Below, piece after piece: positions 34,501-44,192 of a stretch of DNA of 44,790 bases; the first letter of the stretch is position 1, and each line of letters opens with the position of its first letter. The stretch is from Caballeronia glebae. GTDB lineage: Bacteria > Pseudomonadota > Gammaproteobacteria > Burkholderiales > Burkholderiaceae. The notes under the pieces were generated by a model. It worked only from the letters and a program-made list of their open reading frames with translations, made no database searches and was not told where the DNA came from. The translations under genes were made by a program, and so were the position numbers. Location of the stretch: the NCBI RefSeq assembly GCF_001545035.1, contig NZ_FCOJ02000060.1, forward strand, positions 1 to 44,790. The letters run 5' to 3'.

Positions 34501-35247
34501 CGGGCCAGCGTCCCAAGGTCAGCGATGCACGCGCTTGAATCCCAGTCGAAGAGCCATGACCTCGAAGTATTGAGCGGCATTCGGCGGACAGGACCGCAGA
34601 AGGTGTGCGCTGCATGAGATTCGCCTCGCCTGATGTGAGTGCGGGAGGTTGCAATGCGCAAGAGATAATGCCGAATACGCAGAAATCATTGTGCGTGAGC
34701 GCAGTAGAAAGTCCGTCAGAACAGAAGTTTCGCAGGGCTGTTGTTGCCGAGCGGGGCGAGGCATCGATGCTCGAAAACGTGTCAAGCTTCCTAACGAACT
34801 GCATACATCATGATTGTCGGCGTAAGCGCGACGGTCTTCGGGCGTACGAAACTGCGGCGCCATGCGCCTAATCGAGATGTAGCGACAAAGAGTGTCGAAC
34901 GAGTTTTTTGTTCGGCGCATAGATTAGAGCGTACCGCCGGCAGCAGCATCCCCAGAAAACTGTGCCTCGCTGTCGGAAAACAACAGTTCCAACAGCGACT
35001 CACTTTTCGGCGCCTGGTCCCGGATGCGCTCGGGAAGCTCTTTTCATGCTTCTCATGCGCCGGGACATTGCTCACTCGGCGAAGTAAGCGGTCGCCCCAA
35101 ACCTGTGATGGATACGGGTGCTTTCGAAAGCCGGAGTCTTCGTTGTAGGCATCGTTCGTGCGGCTACGCTTCCACATAGTTGGCCCTCAAGGCAGTTCGT
35201 CGCGGCGAGTCGTTGAACTGTCCAGCACAGCCCCGGGGGACCTGGTG
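34501..35247. other. Gene-free spacer
   Basis: About 750 bases. Overlapping open frames exist on both strands (for example 34810-35148 plus and 34791-35177 minus), but none has domain features or a good ribosome site. Probably decayed or regulatory. Confidence 0.4.
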
Positions 35248-35670
35248 ATGAAACCTGCCTACGAGGAATTCCTGATTGGCGCGTACCCGACCATCTATCA
35301 TGCGCTCAAGCCGCGCTTGCCTGACGGCGAGCGCTTCGAGTGCGGCGACGGGTGGTATGGGATTGTAGAGGAACTCTCGGCGGAGCTTGAGGTGATTGCC
35401 AGAGCGGGCGGCCGAAATCGCTTCAATGTATTGCAGGTAAAAGAGAAATTGGCCGCGCTTCGGGTTTACTTCGACCGACCGGCTCCTCAGAAAGCGATAG
35501 CGCTAGTCGACGCGGCAATCGATAGAAGCCGCGTCACTTGCGAGTTGTGCGGTGCTCCGGGAGAGCTGAGTCGGTACCGCGAGGGGTGGTTGAAAACGCT
35601 TTGCGGAAAATGCGCAACAGAAGCCCGGACGCAAGCGAAGGCGCGAAGCCCTTCTAAGGCGGGTCTCTAA
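35248..35670 (+). CDS. Hypothetical protein with C-terminal zinc-ribbon-like Cys pairs
   Basis: A 140-residue protein from the ATG at 35248, preceded by GGGGGA. The upstream frame from 35158 is not protein-like. N-terminal helix-rich part (KPAYEEFLIGAYPTIYHALKPRLPDG, then GWYGIVEELSAELEVIARAGG and LQVKEKLAALRVYFD). The C-terminal CELCGAPGELSRYREGW and TLCGKCATEA place two CxxC pairs 25 residues apart, a likely zinc ribbon. Genes like this often occur in phage or plasmid DNA, but I cannot give a role. Confidence 0.65.
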   Translation: MKPAYEEFLIGAYPTIYHALKPRLPDGERFECGDGWYGIVEELSAELEVIARAGGRNRFNVLQVKEKLAALRVYFDRPAPQKAIALVDAAIDRSRVTCELCGAPGELSRYREGWLKTLCGKCATEARTQAKARSPSKAGL

Positions 35671-36433
35671 GTCTTCACGACGTGGCTCTTGCTGAGCGCT
35701 GCGAATGCCCGGCGCCCTGCGCGGTTCGTGAGCGTGACCGGCGGATAGCGAGTCGGCAGCGCGGGAAAAAGTTATTACTCGGTGCGCCTCGCATTTTTCA
35801 TCCGTTGCGCCAAGAGAAATCTGCCTCGGGAGGGACCGGCTTTTTCGATTCTATCGCCCGACGACTTTCTTACAAGCACACATCACTGTGGTCTGACCTT
35901 GGAGCCCCCTCGCGGGAACTCATCGAAAAAGCGTCACGGCCGGAACACGTCGGCGGCGCGACTTTGAGACGCAGCACTTAGCGCTGCGGCTCTGCGCGTA
36001 CTACAACAATTGGCCCGGGAAGAAGCCGGGAGTATCGCTCGAACTTAGGCGGTTTGCTTAAAGAATGGACGCAGTTATCCGACGGACTTGTCGGCACTGT
36101 TATGCACTTGACGACCTAATTTCTATTCACTTTCGCTAGACTTGCCTCCCACGAAGTTTGCCAGCGTCTCCTCGCGGCTGCGCGTTTCGAGTTCGCTTGG
36201 TCGACTACACGCCGAAAATTCAACGAACGATTCTTGACGGACTGAGTCATCGCATTCTCCGGAACGCCTTGGATGCCACAAATCGTCGTTGCGCAACGTC
36301 AACTAGGACAGTCTCGCAAGCGACCGTCGCGATATGACTGCCTTTGACGAAACAGAATTTAGTAACGGCGAAAGGCGGCGTCAATAAGCGTCCTGCAATA
36401 GTCGGCGCGCACGTCCATAAACGCAGTTATATG
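35671..36433. other. Gene-free spacer
   Basis: About 760 bases without a convincing gene, hairpin or recognisable remnant. Base composition is lower in GC than coding parts. Confidence 0.4.
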
Positions 36434-36817
36434 TCACTGTATAGGCGGCACCGCGCCAAACTTTTCCGCCAGCATCCTCTCGTAGACCCCAAAGTGCAAG
36501 TCAACTTCCTCCTGCGCTACGGTCTGCACAAAGACGTTCACCTTCTCGGGTGGCAAGCCCATGACTGTCGCCACGGCTGCTTCCAGTTGTGGCGCGCAAA
36601 TTCGGTCCTCGGGTAGCGTCGACCCGACCGTGATGTCGGATATGTTTTCCTGGCGCAAGACGATGTCCACAATCCGTGCACGCGCACTCATGTTGTTGTC
36701 AACGGCAAGCCGCGTCACTTCGGCGAGTTGATGCATTACCTCTGTTGGGAAGCCCTTAGTCGAGCGAAGGCGAATGCGGTGCTTACCAAGCGTACGCCAA
36801 TCCGTATCGAATTGCAT
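36434..36817 (-). CDS. Hypothetical protein, intact parent of the fragment at 33737
   Basis: A 127-residue protein with regular alpha/beta character (LRSTKGFPTEVMHQLAEVTRLAVDNN, RIVDIVLRQENISDITVGSTLPED, PPEKVNVFVQTVAQEEVDLHFGVYERMLAEKFG). I do not recognise it. ATG at 36817 has GGAGGACATCATC upstream, a usable ribosome site. It diverges from the small heat-shock operon, with 244 bases between, and may share stress control. Confidence 0.6.
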   Translation of the reverse strand: MQFDTDWRTLGKHRIRLRSTKGFPTEVMHQLAEVTRLAVDNNMSARARIVDIVLRQENISDITVGSTLPEDRICAPQLEAAVATVMGLPPEKVNVFVQTVAQEEVDLHFGVYERMLAEKFGAVPPIQ

Positions 36818-36873
36818 GATGATGTCCTCCAGTCACAACAGGTGCGCGGAGGATATGGACGAAGCGCATCTTT

Positions 36874-36930
36874 TCAAGCCTCAGAAAAAATTTTGGCTGA
36901 GACTCTTGAAAGCGCTGATGCCGCTTCTAT
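36874..36930 (+). promoter_or_regulatory. Candidate control region of the small heat-shock operon
   Basis: An imperfect inverted repeat (TCAAGCCTCAG at 36874-36884 and CTGAGACTCTTGA at 36897-36909, A/T-rich centre) overlaps CTTGAAA at 36905-36911, which matches the sigma-32 -35 element. The -10 (TTCTATCT near 36925) is a weak match. Heat-shock control is an inference. Confidence 0.3.
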
Positions 36931-37061
36931 CTCACGCGTTGCAAGGCAGCGGCTCGCAGTTCGCGCGCGCTGCGTGGTTCAACTTGATTGTCCGCGGCAT
37001 GGGGCAGCTGGGCTGATTCGCGTACGCAGCTCCCCCTTACCGCCGCGGGAGGAGAGCGAAA

Positions 37062-37502
37062 ATGAGTGATGCATTCAATACACCCGACCTCTTCAGTGAA
37101 CTGGACCGTCTGCAGCGCCAGATGTCCAGCCTGTTTGGCGGGTTCCCCACCAGCCTTCGTTCGACGCGCGTCGGAACGTTTCCGCAAATCAACGTAGGGT
37201 CGACTGTAGATTCAGTCGAAATCGTCGCGTTCGCGCCAGGCCTGGACACGAGCAAATTGGACGTGTCCGTCGACAAGGGATTACTCACGATTGCTGGTGA
37301 AAGAGCCACAGGCTATGACCAGCTACCCGAGGGCGCTCGACAGTATGCGCAGGAGCGTTTCAGGGGGGCCTTTCGCCGAGTTATCGAACTTCCCCAGCAA
37401 GCGGACCCGGACGAGGTACAGGCCAGGTACATCGATGGCTGCCTTTTGATTTCAGTCGGCAAGCGCGAAACGTCGAAGCCGCGCTCAATTACTGTGCAGT
37501 GA
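37062..37502 (+). CDS. Small heat-shock protein (Hsp20/alpha-crystallin), first of a pair
   Basis: A 146-residue Hsp20. The N-terminal arm includes LFSELDRLQRQMSSLFGGFP. The alpha-crystallin domain (residues about 40-140) has VDSVEIVAFAPGLDTSKLDVSVDKGLLTIAGER, RFRGAFRRVIELPQQADPDEVQARYIDGCLLISVGKRE. These chaperones hold unfolding proteins for refolding by DnaK. GGGAGGAGAG lies 8 bases before the ATG. The usual C-terminal IxI motif may be represented by SITVQ. Followed after 9 bases by a second Hsp20. Confidence 0.93.
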   Translation: MSDAFNTPDLFSELDRLQRQMSSLFGGFPTSLRSTRVGTFPQINVGSTVDSVEIVAFAPGLDTSKLDVSVDKGLLTIAGERATGYDQLPEGARQYAQERFRGAFRRVIELPQQADPDEVQARYIDGCLLISVGKRETSKPRSITVQ

Positions 37503-37511
37503 GGTGACACC

Positions 37512-37922
37512 ATGAGCGACTACAACACACAAATTGCCGAGCGCGACCAGGGCACCGTGACCCGTCAAGAAGCAACTGAGGCGCGTCGTCGGCAAACATC
37601 GACACCAAGCGTCGATATTGTTGAAGACCCTCACAAAGTTACGCTTTGGGCCGACCTACCTGGCGTTTCGAGAGACAAGCTTGACGTGAAGGTCCATGAC
37701 GGCAGCCTGACCATTGAGGCTGAATCGGTGGTTCCAGTGACGTCGAAGCTGCAGCTAGTACATACCGAAGTTCGGGCGCCATACTTCGCTCGCACCTTCA
37801 CGGTCAGCGAGGACTTCGATACGTCTAAGGTCGAAGCGTCACTGAAGGACGGTGTACTAACGCTGACGATTCCGCGCCGGGAAGAGGCGAAGCCACGACG
37901 GATTGAGGTGTCGGCAGGTTAA
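37512..37922 (+). CDS. Small heat-shock protein (Hsp20/alpha-crystallin), second of a pair
   Basis: A 136-residue Hsp20. Alpha-crystallin domain at residues about 30-130: VDIVEDPHKVTLWADLPGVSRDKLDVKVHDGSLTIEAES and VRAPYFARTFTVSEDFDTSKVEASLKDGVLTLTIPRREEAKPRRIEV. The GVLTLTIPR strand is the family hallmark. AGGTGACACC precedes the ATG. The two Hsp20s differ clearly in sequence, as in other betaproteobacteria where two types form mixed oligomers. A hairpin follows at 38014-38045. Confidence 0.93.
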   Translation: MSDYNTQIAERDQGTVTRQEATEARRRQTSTPSVDIVEDPHKVTLWADLPGVSRDKLDVKVHDGSLTIEAESVVPVTSKLQLVHTEVRAPYFARTFTVSEDFDTSKVEASLKDGVLTLTIPRREEAKPRRIEVSAG

Positions 37923-38013
37923 TGAGGAAGGTAGCAACGAGCGTTGCGCGCCGCTGCTACGGAATTCGAAAAGAGGGCTAACGGTGTTCGGCGCAGGGAC
38001 CTCAGACTCACTT

Positions 38014-38045
38014 GCGCGCCCGTAGGAGCGGTCGCACGGGCGCGC
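38014..38045 (+). terminator. Hairpin after the Hsp20 operon
   Basis: A perfect 10-base-pair stem (GCGCGCCCGT at 38014-38023 with ACGGGCGCGC at 38036-38045) and 12-base loop, 92 bases past the second Hsp20 stop. No U-run. Confidence 0.55.
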
Positions 38046-38662
38046 GTCGATGCCGCGACTGTCCTGTAGCCCTCAATAACGGCTACGCGCGTGTCGTCCA
38101 CCTGTTCTGTCTCTCTGTCTGATAGACACACGCTGCGCGGCAGACGCCGGCTTGCCACGTTTCTCAAAATGAAAAAGGCACTGTTTGGGCGCCGGCAATT
38201 CGTGAGGGGGAGGCGCGCCATGTGCGGCCGAACGATGGCGTTCGCAGAGATGCCTGCTCTTGTCGGGGGATTGGCGTTGGAGCAGTCCGATGACCTGAGG
38301 TCTCTCAGTCGCAGCTAGGAGAGGCAACGTGGCGACGGGAGGCTTGACCAGGTGGGGCCCTTCAGCGGAAGGCGAACCATTCGATGCGGGAGATAGCCTC
38401 GGCCGCCCGGCGGACCTTCGAGATTATTGCCGTTGCACTGGTGTCACGCTTAGCCGGAAAACTGAGCCTTTTCGTGAAACCACGTGCAGCGCTAGGCAAC
38501 ATGAGCGCGCTCGGCGTGACAGCGCGCGGCACGGACGAACTCGTTATCGAAGTTGCGAAGCGCTTCGTTGAAGGGCAGTTACCAGAGAGCCGCTAGCAAT
38601 GTGCCTAAAGCTTCGGGGATTAGCCTTCGGCGGGCATTGGCCATGAATTGATGGCGGGACGG
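38046..38662. other. Spacer with no firm gene
   Basis: About 615 bases. A 70-codon frame at 38384-38596 (plus) has some helical regularity but no ribosome site, so I leave it uncalled. Confidence 0.4.
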
Positions 38663-39061
38663 CTAATCAGTGTGAACTTTGCAGCCTGCTATGCCGGCTT
38701 TTCGGCAGAGCTCTAAAAGGTCAATGTTCGTGCGGCGCGCAACGAGCCATGGGATTCCTGCGTAGACTAATATCGGTTCTTTTATCCGATACTCGAACAA
38801 CCGTGGTCCCACGCGTTTGAATAGCACGATGTCCTCCGCGTGCTGCAGGGCATATTTTTCGGTAACCAATCCGTCCGCGGCCGCCAAACGCATCGTCAAT
38901 GAACCGTCGGATGAAGACCGGAGGCTAATATTGGACAGAATGCAGTATCCAACCGAAATAATGATTATTGGCATTATGACCACGCTCGCATAAGCGAGTA
39001 CGCGTGCTTTTACTTGCAACGAGAGGTAAGTGCAGCAACCGGCATTGCAACCATTCCCCAC
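38663..39061 (-). CDS. Hypothetical single-span membrane protein
   Basis: A 132-residue protein with one transmembrane helix at residues about 22-45 (VLAYASVVIMPIIIISVGYCILSN) followed by a soluble domain (AADGLVTEKYALQHAEDIVLFKRVGPRLFEYRIKEPILVYAGIPWLVARRTNIDLLELCRKAGI). Base composition is more AT-rich than the neighbours. The start is uncertain. Not recognised. Confidence 0.45.
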   Translation of the reverse strand: MGNGCNAGCCTYLSLQVKARVLAYASVVIMPIIIISVGYCILSNISLRSSSDGSLTMRLAAADGLVTEKYALQHAEDIVLFKRVGPRLFEYRIKEPILVYAGIPWLVARRTNIDLLELCRKAGIAGCKVHTD

Positions 39062-39753
39062 GGTTTACGTGCAGCGCATATTACCCAGTACCGTCGGCTA
39101 ACAATGCAGAGATGCTCGTGTAGCGCGACGACAAAACGTGCCGAACGTCGTAAACCATGCGATTGTCTAGAACAGACGGGGTACTGCGTATCCGCGGACC
39201 TCGTTCGCGGGGACAGTCGGCGAATCAATTTCAGAGCTCGGCGGGACGCACAAGTTCAGTCAACGCGCATATGACGATGTGATATGTGCGCTTGTCTCCT
39301 TGACAAAGGCCGACTGCGCATAAAGGATGGCGCCGTTGTCGACGACGGTCCTCCTCCGAATCAAGGGTGGCCATCGTGCTTACGCTGTCAACGACGGTGA
39401 ACGAGCTGACCGTCGGAACAGGTTTTTTGACATGGGTGCTGGCGAACTACAGGATGCGCCGGGGTAACGCCTTCGAGTCCGCGTCGGATGCGAACGCTTG
39501 TGCGATAAAGCACGTCGCATGTCCCCGCAAGTGCTCAAAGCGTTCGGATTTTCGAAACTGCGGTGCCGGAGGATAACCTCGAATTTCATAGGGCATTTCG
39601 TTTTACGGTAGTTGCCACTTTGTCTTCGGATTAAAGAATAGCCGCTTCGCAGATGTTTGGGTTTATTCAGCCGCCATCAACTACTCTTAATCAACGGTAC
39701 CCAAGTCGTGATGTTTTTAACAACGTAACGAGTAAGCGCTTCGGAAAACTGTC
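39062..39753. other. Gene-free spacer
   Basis: About 690 bases, AT-richer toward the 3' end (before the DUF4148 gene), where a promoter probably lies. No gene recognised. Confidence 0.4.
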
Positions 39754-40074
39754 ATGAAACCGTTCATTTACGCTGTAGTTACAACGTCCATGCTCGTAGC
39801 CCCTGCGGTGGCCTTTGCCCAATCGGATTCGCCTATAAGTCGAGCGCAGGTGCGCTCGGAGCTCATGCAACTGGAAGCGGCGGGGTACAAGCCAGCCAGC
39901 GGTGATGAACCGAATTACCCGACGAACATTCAAGCAGCCGAGGCGCGGGTCTCCGCGCACGGTCAAACTGATTACGGCGGCGCACTTGGCGGGTCATCGG
40001 CGTCCGGCGGTCGAGCGGCGGTGAGCCCCGCGTCTGCAACGGACTTGAACAAGATTTATTTCGGGGGTCAATAG
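39754..40074 (+). CDS. DUF4148 secreted protein
   Basis: A 106-residue protein with signal peptide (KPFIYAVVTTSMLVAPAVAFAQ, cut after FAQ). The mature part has the DUF4148 core SRAQVRSELMQLEAAGYKPASGDEPNYPTNIQAAEARV and ends NKIYFGGQ. DUF4148 proteins are small periplasmic proteins abundant in Burkholderia-group genomes, often stress-regulated; function unknown. It has its own upstream region and no downstream partner. Confidence 0.88.
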   Translation: MKPFIYAVVTTSMLVAPAVAFAQSDSPISRAQVRSELMQLEAAGYKPASGDEPNYPTNIQAAEARVSAHGQTDYGGALGGSSASGGRAAVSPASATDLNKIYFGGQ

Positions 40075-40628
40075 ACTCGGGAGCGAGTGCCTTGACGCCA
40101 GGACGCCACCGCTGCCGGGACAGACTTATGAGAGAGATTGGAATAGCGGCGATGATGTTGCTTGCTTGTACGAACTGACTCTCTTGATGAGCAGTGACAA
40201 CAAGGCGCCCCGCACGCACAACATCACCGCGCGAAGCGTAGAACCAGGTTTTGTGCCGGCCTGGAAGTAGGCACTGCGTGGATTCGGACGAAGATTGCAG
40301 ATAAGTTCGTCGAAGCGCTCCCACCGTTGTAGCTTGAGACCGCCATACGGGACCGCTCTATATCCTGTCGGGCGCTCTTTATTCAGCGCGTCCTCATCTT
40401 GCCCCGCCGTTCGCGTGGGAACGTTCTAACCGAAGGCCGAGCCCTAAAGTCAGGCGTCGGCTGGCATAAGCACTATCTCCCTGCGAACTTAGCTATCGAC
40501 AATGCGCTGGCGCCGTTGCCCATGGACGTCGGTGGCGCTATCGCTATCAAGACTCAACGAAAAACGAGCCCGTCCGGGCTAGACGCCTGGCCTGAGATGG
40601 AGAAACGAACTCGCGCGCCTTGCATTCA
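40075..40628. other. Gene-free spacer
   Basis: About 550 bases with no gene. The open frame at 40399-40686 overlaps the ligD fragment and is not protein-like. Confidence 0.4.
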
Positions 40629-40676
40629 ACTCACGCAGTCTGAACGCTTCATTGAGCGCCGCTTTCAAGGCTGGCG
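40629..40676 (-). pseudogene. Short fragment of a ligD 3' region
   Basis: About 48 bases aligning to ligD near 16216-16262. On the minus strand it reads SLESGAQ, stop, SVQTA, parallel to DLKSGAQWNVQTA in the intact gene. It lies 7 bases past the stop of the tetR gene. Short, so chance similarity cannot be excluded, but the match is to the same strand and frame. Confidence 0.5.
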
Positions 40677-40682
40677 TTTCCC

Positions 40683-41345
40683 CTAGGAGGCGACGCCTGG
40701 GCCGGATGGTAGACGCAGATAACCAAGCAGCATATCCAGATGCATGGCAGTTATGGACTCTTGCGCAGGCTGCTCCATGTAGTTGCGACCAAGAAATGCA
40801 TCGAGGGTAAATCGACTGGAGACGATGTAATAGCCCATGCCCGCGAGTGTGACGTAGAAATCGAGCGCGTCGACATCTTGCCGAAATTCGCCGGTCGCGA
40901 CGCCTCGGGCCAGGGCTGTACGCAGCATCTCAACGATTGGGGAAATCGTCTCGCGAAACTTGCTCGAGCTTTTAACATACCGACCTTCGTGCAGATTCTC
41001 GTTGTTGATGAGGCACAACCACCCTGGATTCTCGCGCACATGTGTCCAGATGGTGTGCGCGAGCAGCCGAATTGCATCCGACGGTGCACATTCGGTTAAG
41101 TCGAGCCTTTCCTCACGATGCGTGTCGTCGACGTACATTCCCTCGAGCACCGCGACGTACAGGCCTTCTTTGCTACCGTAGTAGTAGTAGAGCATCCGCT
41201 CGTTTGTGTTGGCGGCGCGAGCAATCGCATCAATCCGCGCACCGGCGAGCCCATGAGTGGTGAACTGGTCGGTGGCAGCCGCAAGAATTCGCCGGCGTGT
41301 GCCCTCGGCGTCGCGCTTGACTGGATGTGGAGCAGGTTGGCTCAT
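40683..41345 (-). CDS. TetR-family transcriptional regulator
   Basis: A 220-residue TetR repressor. Helix-turn-helix at residues about 30-60 (DQFTTHGLAGARIDAIARAANTNERMLYYYYGSKEGLY), with the C-terminal ligand domain (HTIWTHVRENPGWLCLINNENLHEGRYVKSS, EFRQDVDALDFYVTLAGMGYYIVSSRF). GGAG precedes the ATG. It resembles the subgroup controlling fatty-acid or aromatic pathways, but the target is unknown and no regulated gene lies beside it. A truncated second copy is at 27240-27584. Confidence 0.9.
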   Translation of the reverse strand: MSQPAPHPVKRDAEGTRRRILAAATDQFTTHGLAGARIDAIARAANTNERMLYYYYGSKEGLYVAVLEGMYVDDTHREERLDLTECAPSDAIRLLAHTIWTHVRENPGWLCLINNENLHEGRYVKSSSKFRETISPIVEMLRTALARGVATGEFRQDVDALDFYVTLAGMGYYIVSSRFTLDAFLGRNYMEQPAQESITAMHLDMLLGYLRLPSGPGVAS

Positions 41346-42035
41346 GCTTTTTCTCCAGTGCTCGCGAAGTAAGTCTAGGAATTACCTCGGACGTTTATTA
41401 AGAGAACTACTCGGCGAAAACCAGTTTGCGCCGACATGCCTGAAATTACTACATGTTCTTCGAGCCCGAGTCGGCTAGGTGGAAAGGTACGAGACCGCGC
41501 GGATTTGCGATGCAAACGCTAAGCCGGGGTTTCGTCCAGAACCACAGGTTTCGTCGACCTCAGGAACGGGATTGTCAGCGGTGCACACAGATTTCAAGGT
41601 CAACATGTATCACCCAGCGCACAGTCCCCAGGCTGAGCTTTCCTCAGGAGAGAGGGGCAATTGGCTATCTTCTTCGCGGAACGGGTGTCGATGATGGTTG
41701 GCGGTGGGAATCATGGCCATCAATACAGTAATCAGGCGGCTGAAACTGTTGCGGGCTCCGCGCACCCGATGCGCCTGTTGGGCCTTCTCGCACGGGAAGC
41801 ATTTCGCTCCGGTAAATATACCCGTCGCCTTGCACTTTGGTCGGCACGCCTTTTAGAAGTCGGTGGACATCCTTGTGAATAGGTTTATCGTTGAAACAGG
41901 CGGTTTCCTTCGCTCGTTCGAGAGAGCTCCGCCCCACGGCTCGACACTGCATTACAGAGCGCGACCAGACACTCAGTCATGTGCGCGAGCGTCGCGCCAA
42001 TGCAGACTTATCGAAGCTTTTGGCAGGAGTCAAAC
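41346..42035. other. Gene-free spacer
   Basis: About 690 bases upstream of tetR and of a secreted-protein gene. Open frames on both strands (for example 41665-41952 minus) do not look coding. Promoters for the flanking genes presumably lie here. Confidence 0.4.
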
Positions 42036-42296
42036 ATGAAGATATCTATTATGGCCGCTGCGGTCGCAGCCGCGCTTTCGCTCGCAGGCTCGGTCCAAGC
42101 CCAAGAGTCCCCCGACACGTTGCAGTCGACGCCGTCGCAGGCCCAACAAAATGGACAGGCGGCGCCTGGAGACCCAGCGTATGGCGGCACACCCTCTTCG
42201 CAACAAGCGAGCGGAAGGTCGTCGATGCCGGGGGCGCGCAACGGGAACAATTGCACGCCGCTACCGTTTTGCAACGTCTACATGGGCGGTCAGTAA
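42036..42296 (+). CDS. Small secreted Gln/Ser/Pro-rich protein
   Basis: An 86-residue protein from the ATG at 42036 behind GGCAGGAG. Signal peptide KISIMAAAVAAALSLAGSVQAQ. The mature part is low-complexity (Gln/Ser/Pro/Gly) with two cysteines near the end (NNCTPLPFCNVYMGGQ), possibly a disulfide. The last residues YMGGQ parallel YFGGQ of the DUF4148 protein at 39754-40074, suggesting a shared C-terminal feature. Unknown role. Confidence 0.65.
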   Translation: MKISIMAAAVAAALSLAGSVQAQESPDTLQSTPSQAQQNGQAAPGDPAYGGTPSSQQASGRSSMPGARNGNNCTPLPFCNVYMGGQ

Positions 42297-42577
42297 CCCA
42301 AACGAGCGGTTCGCTCGCCTTCATATGTCTGCCGCGCCCCAGAGGAAGAGTCCAGCGCGGGCTTGAGCGCGAAGAGACCGCGTGGGTCGTCGACCTGCGC
42401 GCTCTAATATGACAGCCCTGTCCTTCAATTGCAGCCGCGACCTTATCAAGTGGACGCATAAGCTGAAGTCCTGCGCGGTGTGCGTTGAGTCGGTTATCTT
42501 CCCGCCCTGCAGCGACACGGTCCGGCTCAGCGGGCGGCCGCTTGTCTGACAGACCAAGAACAAAAGAGGAGAGGCAA

Positions 42578-42949
42578 ATGGCCGCGACAATTAGAACGGC
42601 GGTGTTGTTATCTGCATGGGCCATGGCGTTCGGCAGCGGTGCGGCGGGGGCGCAAGACACTGGCCCAACGCCAAAGATGGCCGAGAGAGTGCTTGTTGAT
42701 AACGAAAGAGTGAAGGTGGCGGAAAACATTTTCGCGCCGGGAGCTGAAAGTCCAAGCATCGAACGCCCATATCGAGTCGTGCGTGCTCTCAAGGGTGGAA
42801 AATTTCAGCGGATTTACCCAGATGGGAAGAAAGAAAGCGGCGAATATCAGACCGGCCAAGTCGGGGCCTTTGGAGCCAGCCCCGCATACATCTTTAAAAA
42901 CACGGGAGACAGGGAGCTTGTGCTGTATGTCGTGTACATTAAAAAGTGA
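42578..42949 (+). CDS. Secreted small cupin-like protein
   Basis: A 123-residue protein from the ATG at 42578 with AGAGGAGAGG upstream. Signal peptide AATIRTAVLLSAWAMAFGSGAAGA. The mature part reads as a single cupin-like barrel (MAERVLVDNERVKVAENIFAPGAES, YRVVRALKGGKFQRIYPDGKKESGEYQTGQVGAF, FKNTGDRELVLYVVYIKK). The usual metal-binding His residues are not evident, so it may bind a ligand rather than catalyse. Unknown. Confidence 0.68.
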   Translation: MAATIRTAVLLSAWAMAFGSGAAGAQDTGPTPKMAERVLVDNERVKVAENIFAPGAESPSIERPYRVVRALKGGKFQRIYPDGKKESGEYQTGQVGAFGASPAYIFKNTGDRELVLYVVYIKK

Positions 42950-43178
42950 CACGAAAGTATCCCTCATCGGCTTTTAGAGTAAATTGCTGGAACTGGTCGG
43001 TCGGGCAACGGTTCGGCTGCCTGAAGACTCTAAATTTGCTGCCGCTTCGGCCGCTCTTCTCTGCGGCCGGGGCGGTCCGCTTTCCCGCTTTGACGGCCGA
43101 ACCGCTCGCAGATTCAGATTCGCACATGTAAGCGCACCTTTACCTTCGCCGACAACACAGCATCAACCTTATGTGCGG

Positions 43179-44161
43179 TCAGACTCTCTCAGCAGTCGGT
43201 TTCCGGTCTATTTGGACGCGGCTCCGCCCGCAGGACTTCGCGAGATAAAGAGCACGGTCCGCGCGAGCAAGCAAGTCGTTTCGCGATTCGCCAGCATCGC
43301 TTTCTGCGATACCGGCTGAGAAGGAGAGACTGATAGTGACCTGTGCGGGTAGCCGAGAGGAAATGGGCGGAATCGACCCAAGCAAATCGTCGAGCACGGA
43401 TTTGGCTTCTTGGGAGCCCGTGGCAGGGAACACGAGCAGGATTCTTCCCCGCCTAGGCGGCCAAAGAGGCAACGACTCGGCAGTGATGCAACGCAGTATT
43501 GCGCGAAGTGACGTAGGGCGACGTCGCCGGTCTCGTGGCCGAATGTGTCGTTGATTGATTTGAAATGGTCGAGGTCTAGCAAAGCAACGCTGACGGGACA
43601 ACTCCCTAGCGGCCGGTCCAGCAGAACGGAGTCGAGCCATGCCGTCGTGAAACGTCGATTGGGAACACCGGTCAGTTCGTCGACGCCGCTGAGCCGCAAT
43701 GCATCGTCGCGTTGCGCCGATAACAATCTCTCTGTCCGTTTGAGCGATGTGATGTCTGCCCCGGTCAGAACAATCCATCCGTTCGGCAACAGTGTCTCGG
43801 TGCACCAGAACCATTGGTCGTTCACAAAATCTACTGGAAACGAGCGTTGAGGAGCGTCCCGCACATGGCAACGCCTCCTACTCTGAGCGTCGGCGACGAA
43901 TACCAAAGGGTCGCTGGCTTCAATTCGAACGGTGCGCCCGCTATGGGCCGCATTGATGATAATATCCGAGAACGTGACGACCTGACCCGCTTCCAGTTCA
44001 AACATGCGGAGAAAGCTCTCGTTCGCATAGCGAAGATAATCGTTTTCGTCGTAGACCCCGAGAAGCGCGCCTCCATGAGAAAAGGCGTGCAGCAGCGTCG
44101 TAAATAGCGCCGGCCTATCGCTGGCGGCGTCCACGCGAATAATTTCACGATGTGCTTCCAT
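43179..44161 (-). pseudogene. PAS/GGDEF diguanylate cyclase broken by one missing base
   Basis: Starts at ATG 44161 with GGAGG upstream. PAS domain (LLHAFSHGGALLGVYDENDYLRYANESFLRMF ... GADITSLKRTERLL), then GGDEF domain with DELTGVPNRRF and LLDLDHFKSINDTFGHETGD. At the active-site loop the text reads GRLGGEE then SCSCSL; adding one T (43440-43442 region) gives GGEEFLLVFPATG and continues in the next frame through SLSFSAGIAE and LLARADRALYLAKSCGR to 43179. The cyclase, which makes cyclic-di-GMP, would be inactive as read. The gene follows the helical protein at 44193-44642 by 31 bases. Confidence 0.8.
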
Positions 44162-44192
44162 CTCGATTAGCGCCTCCTTCCGCCTTCATTCC

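Noticed and set aside
38384..38596. 70-codon plus-strand frame after the Hsp20 pair
   Set aside because: Some helical regularity but no ribosome site and no known family; not enough to call a gene.
41665..41952. 95-codon minus-strand frame
   Set aside because: Overlaps several other frames, lacks a ribosome site and has no protein-like pattern.
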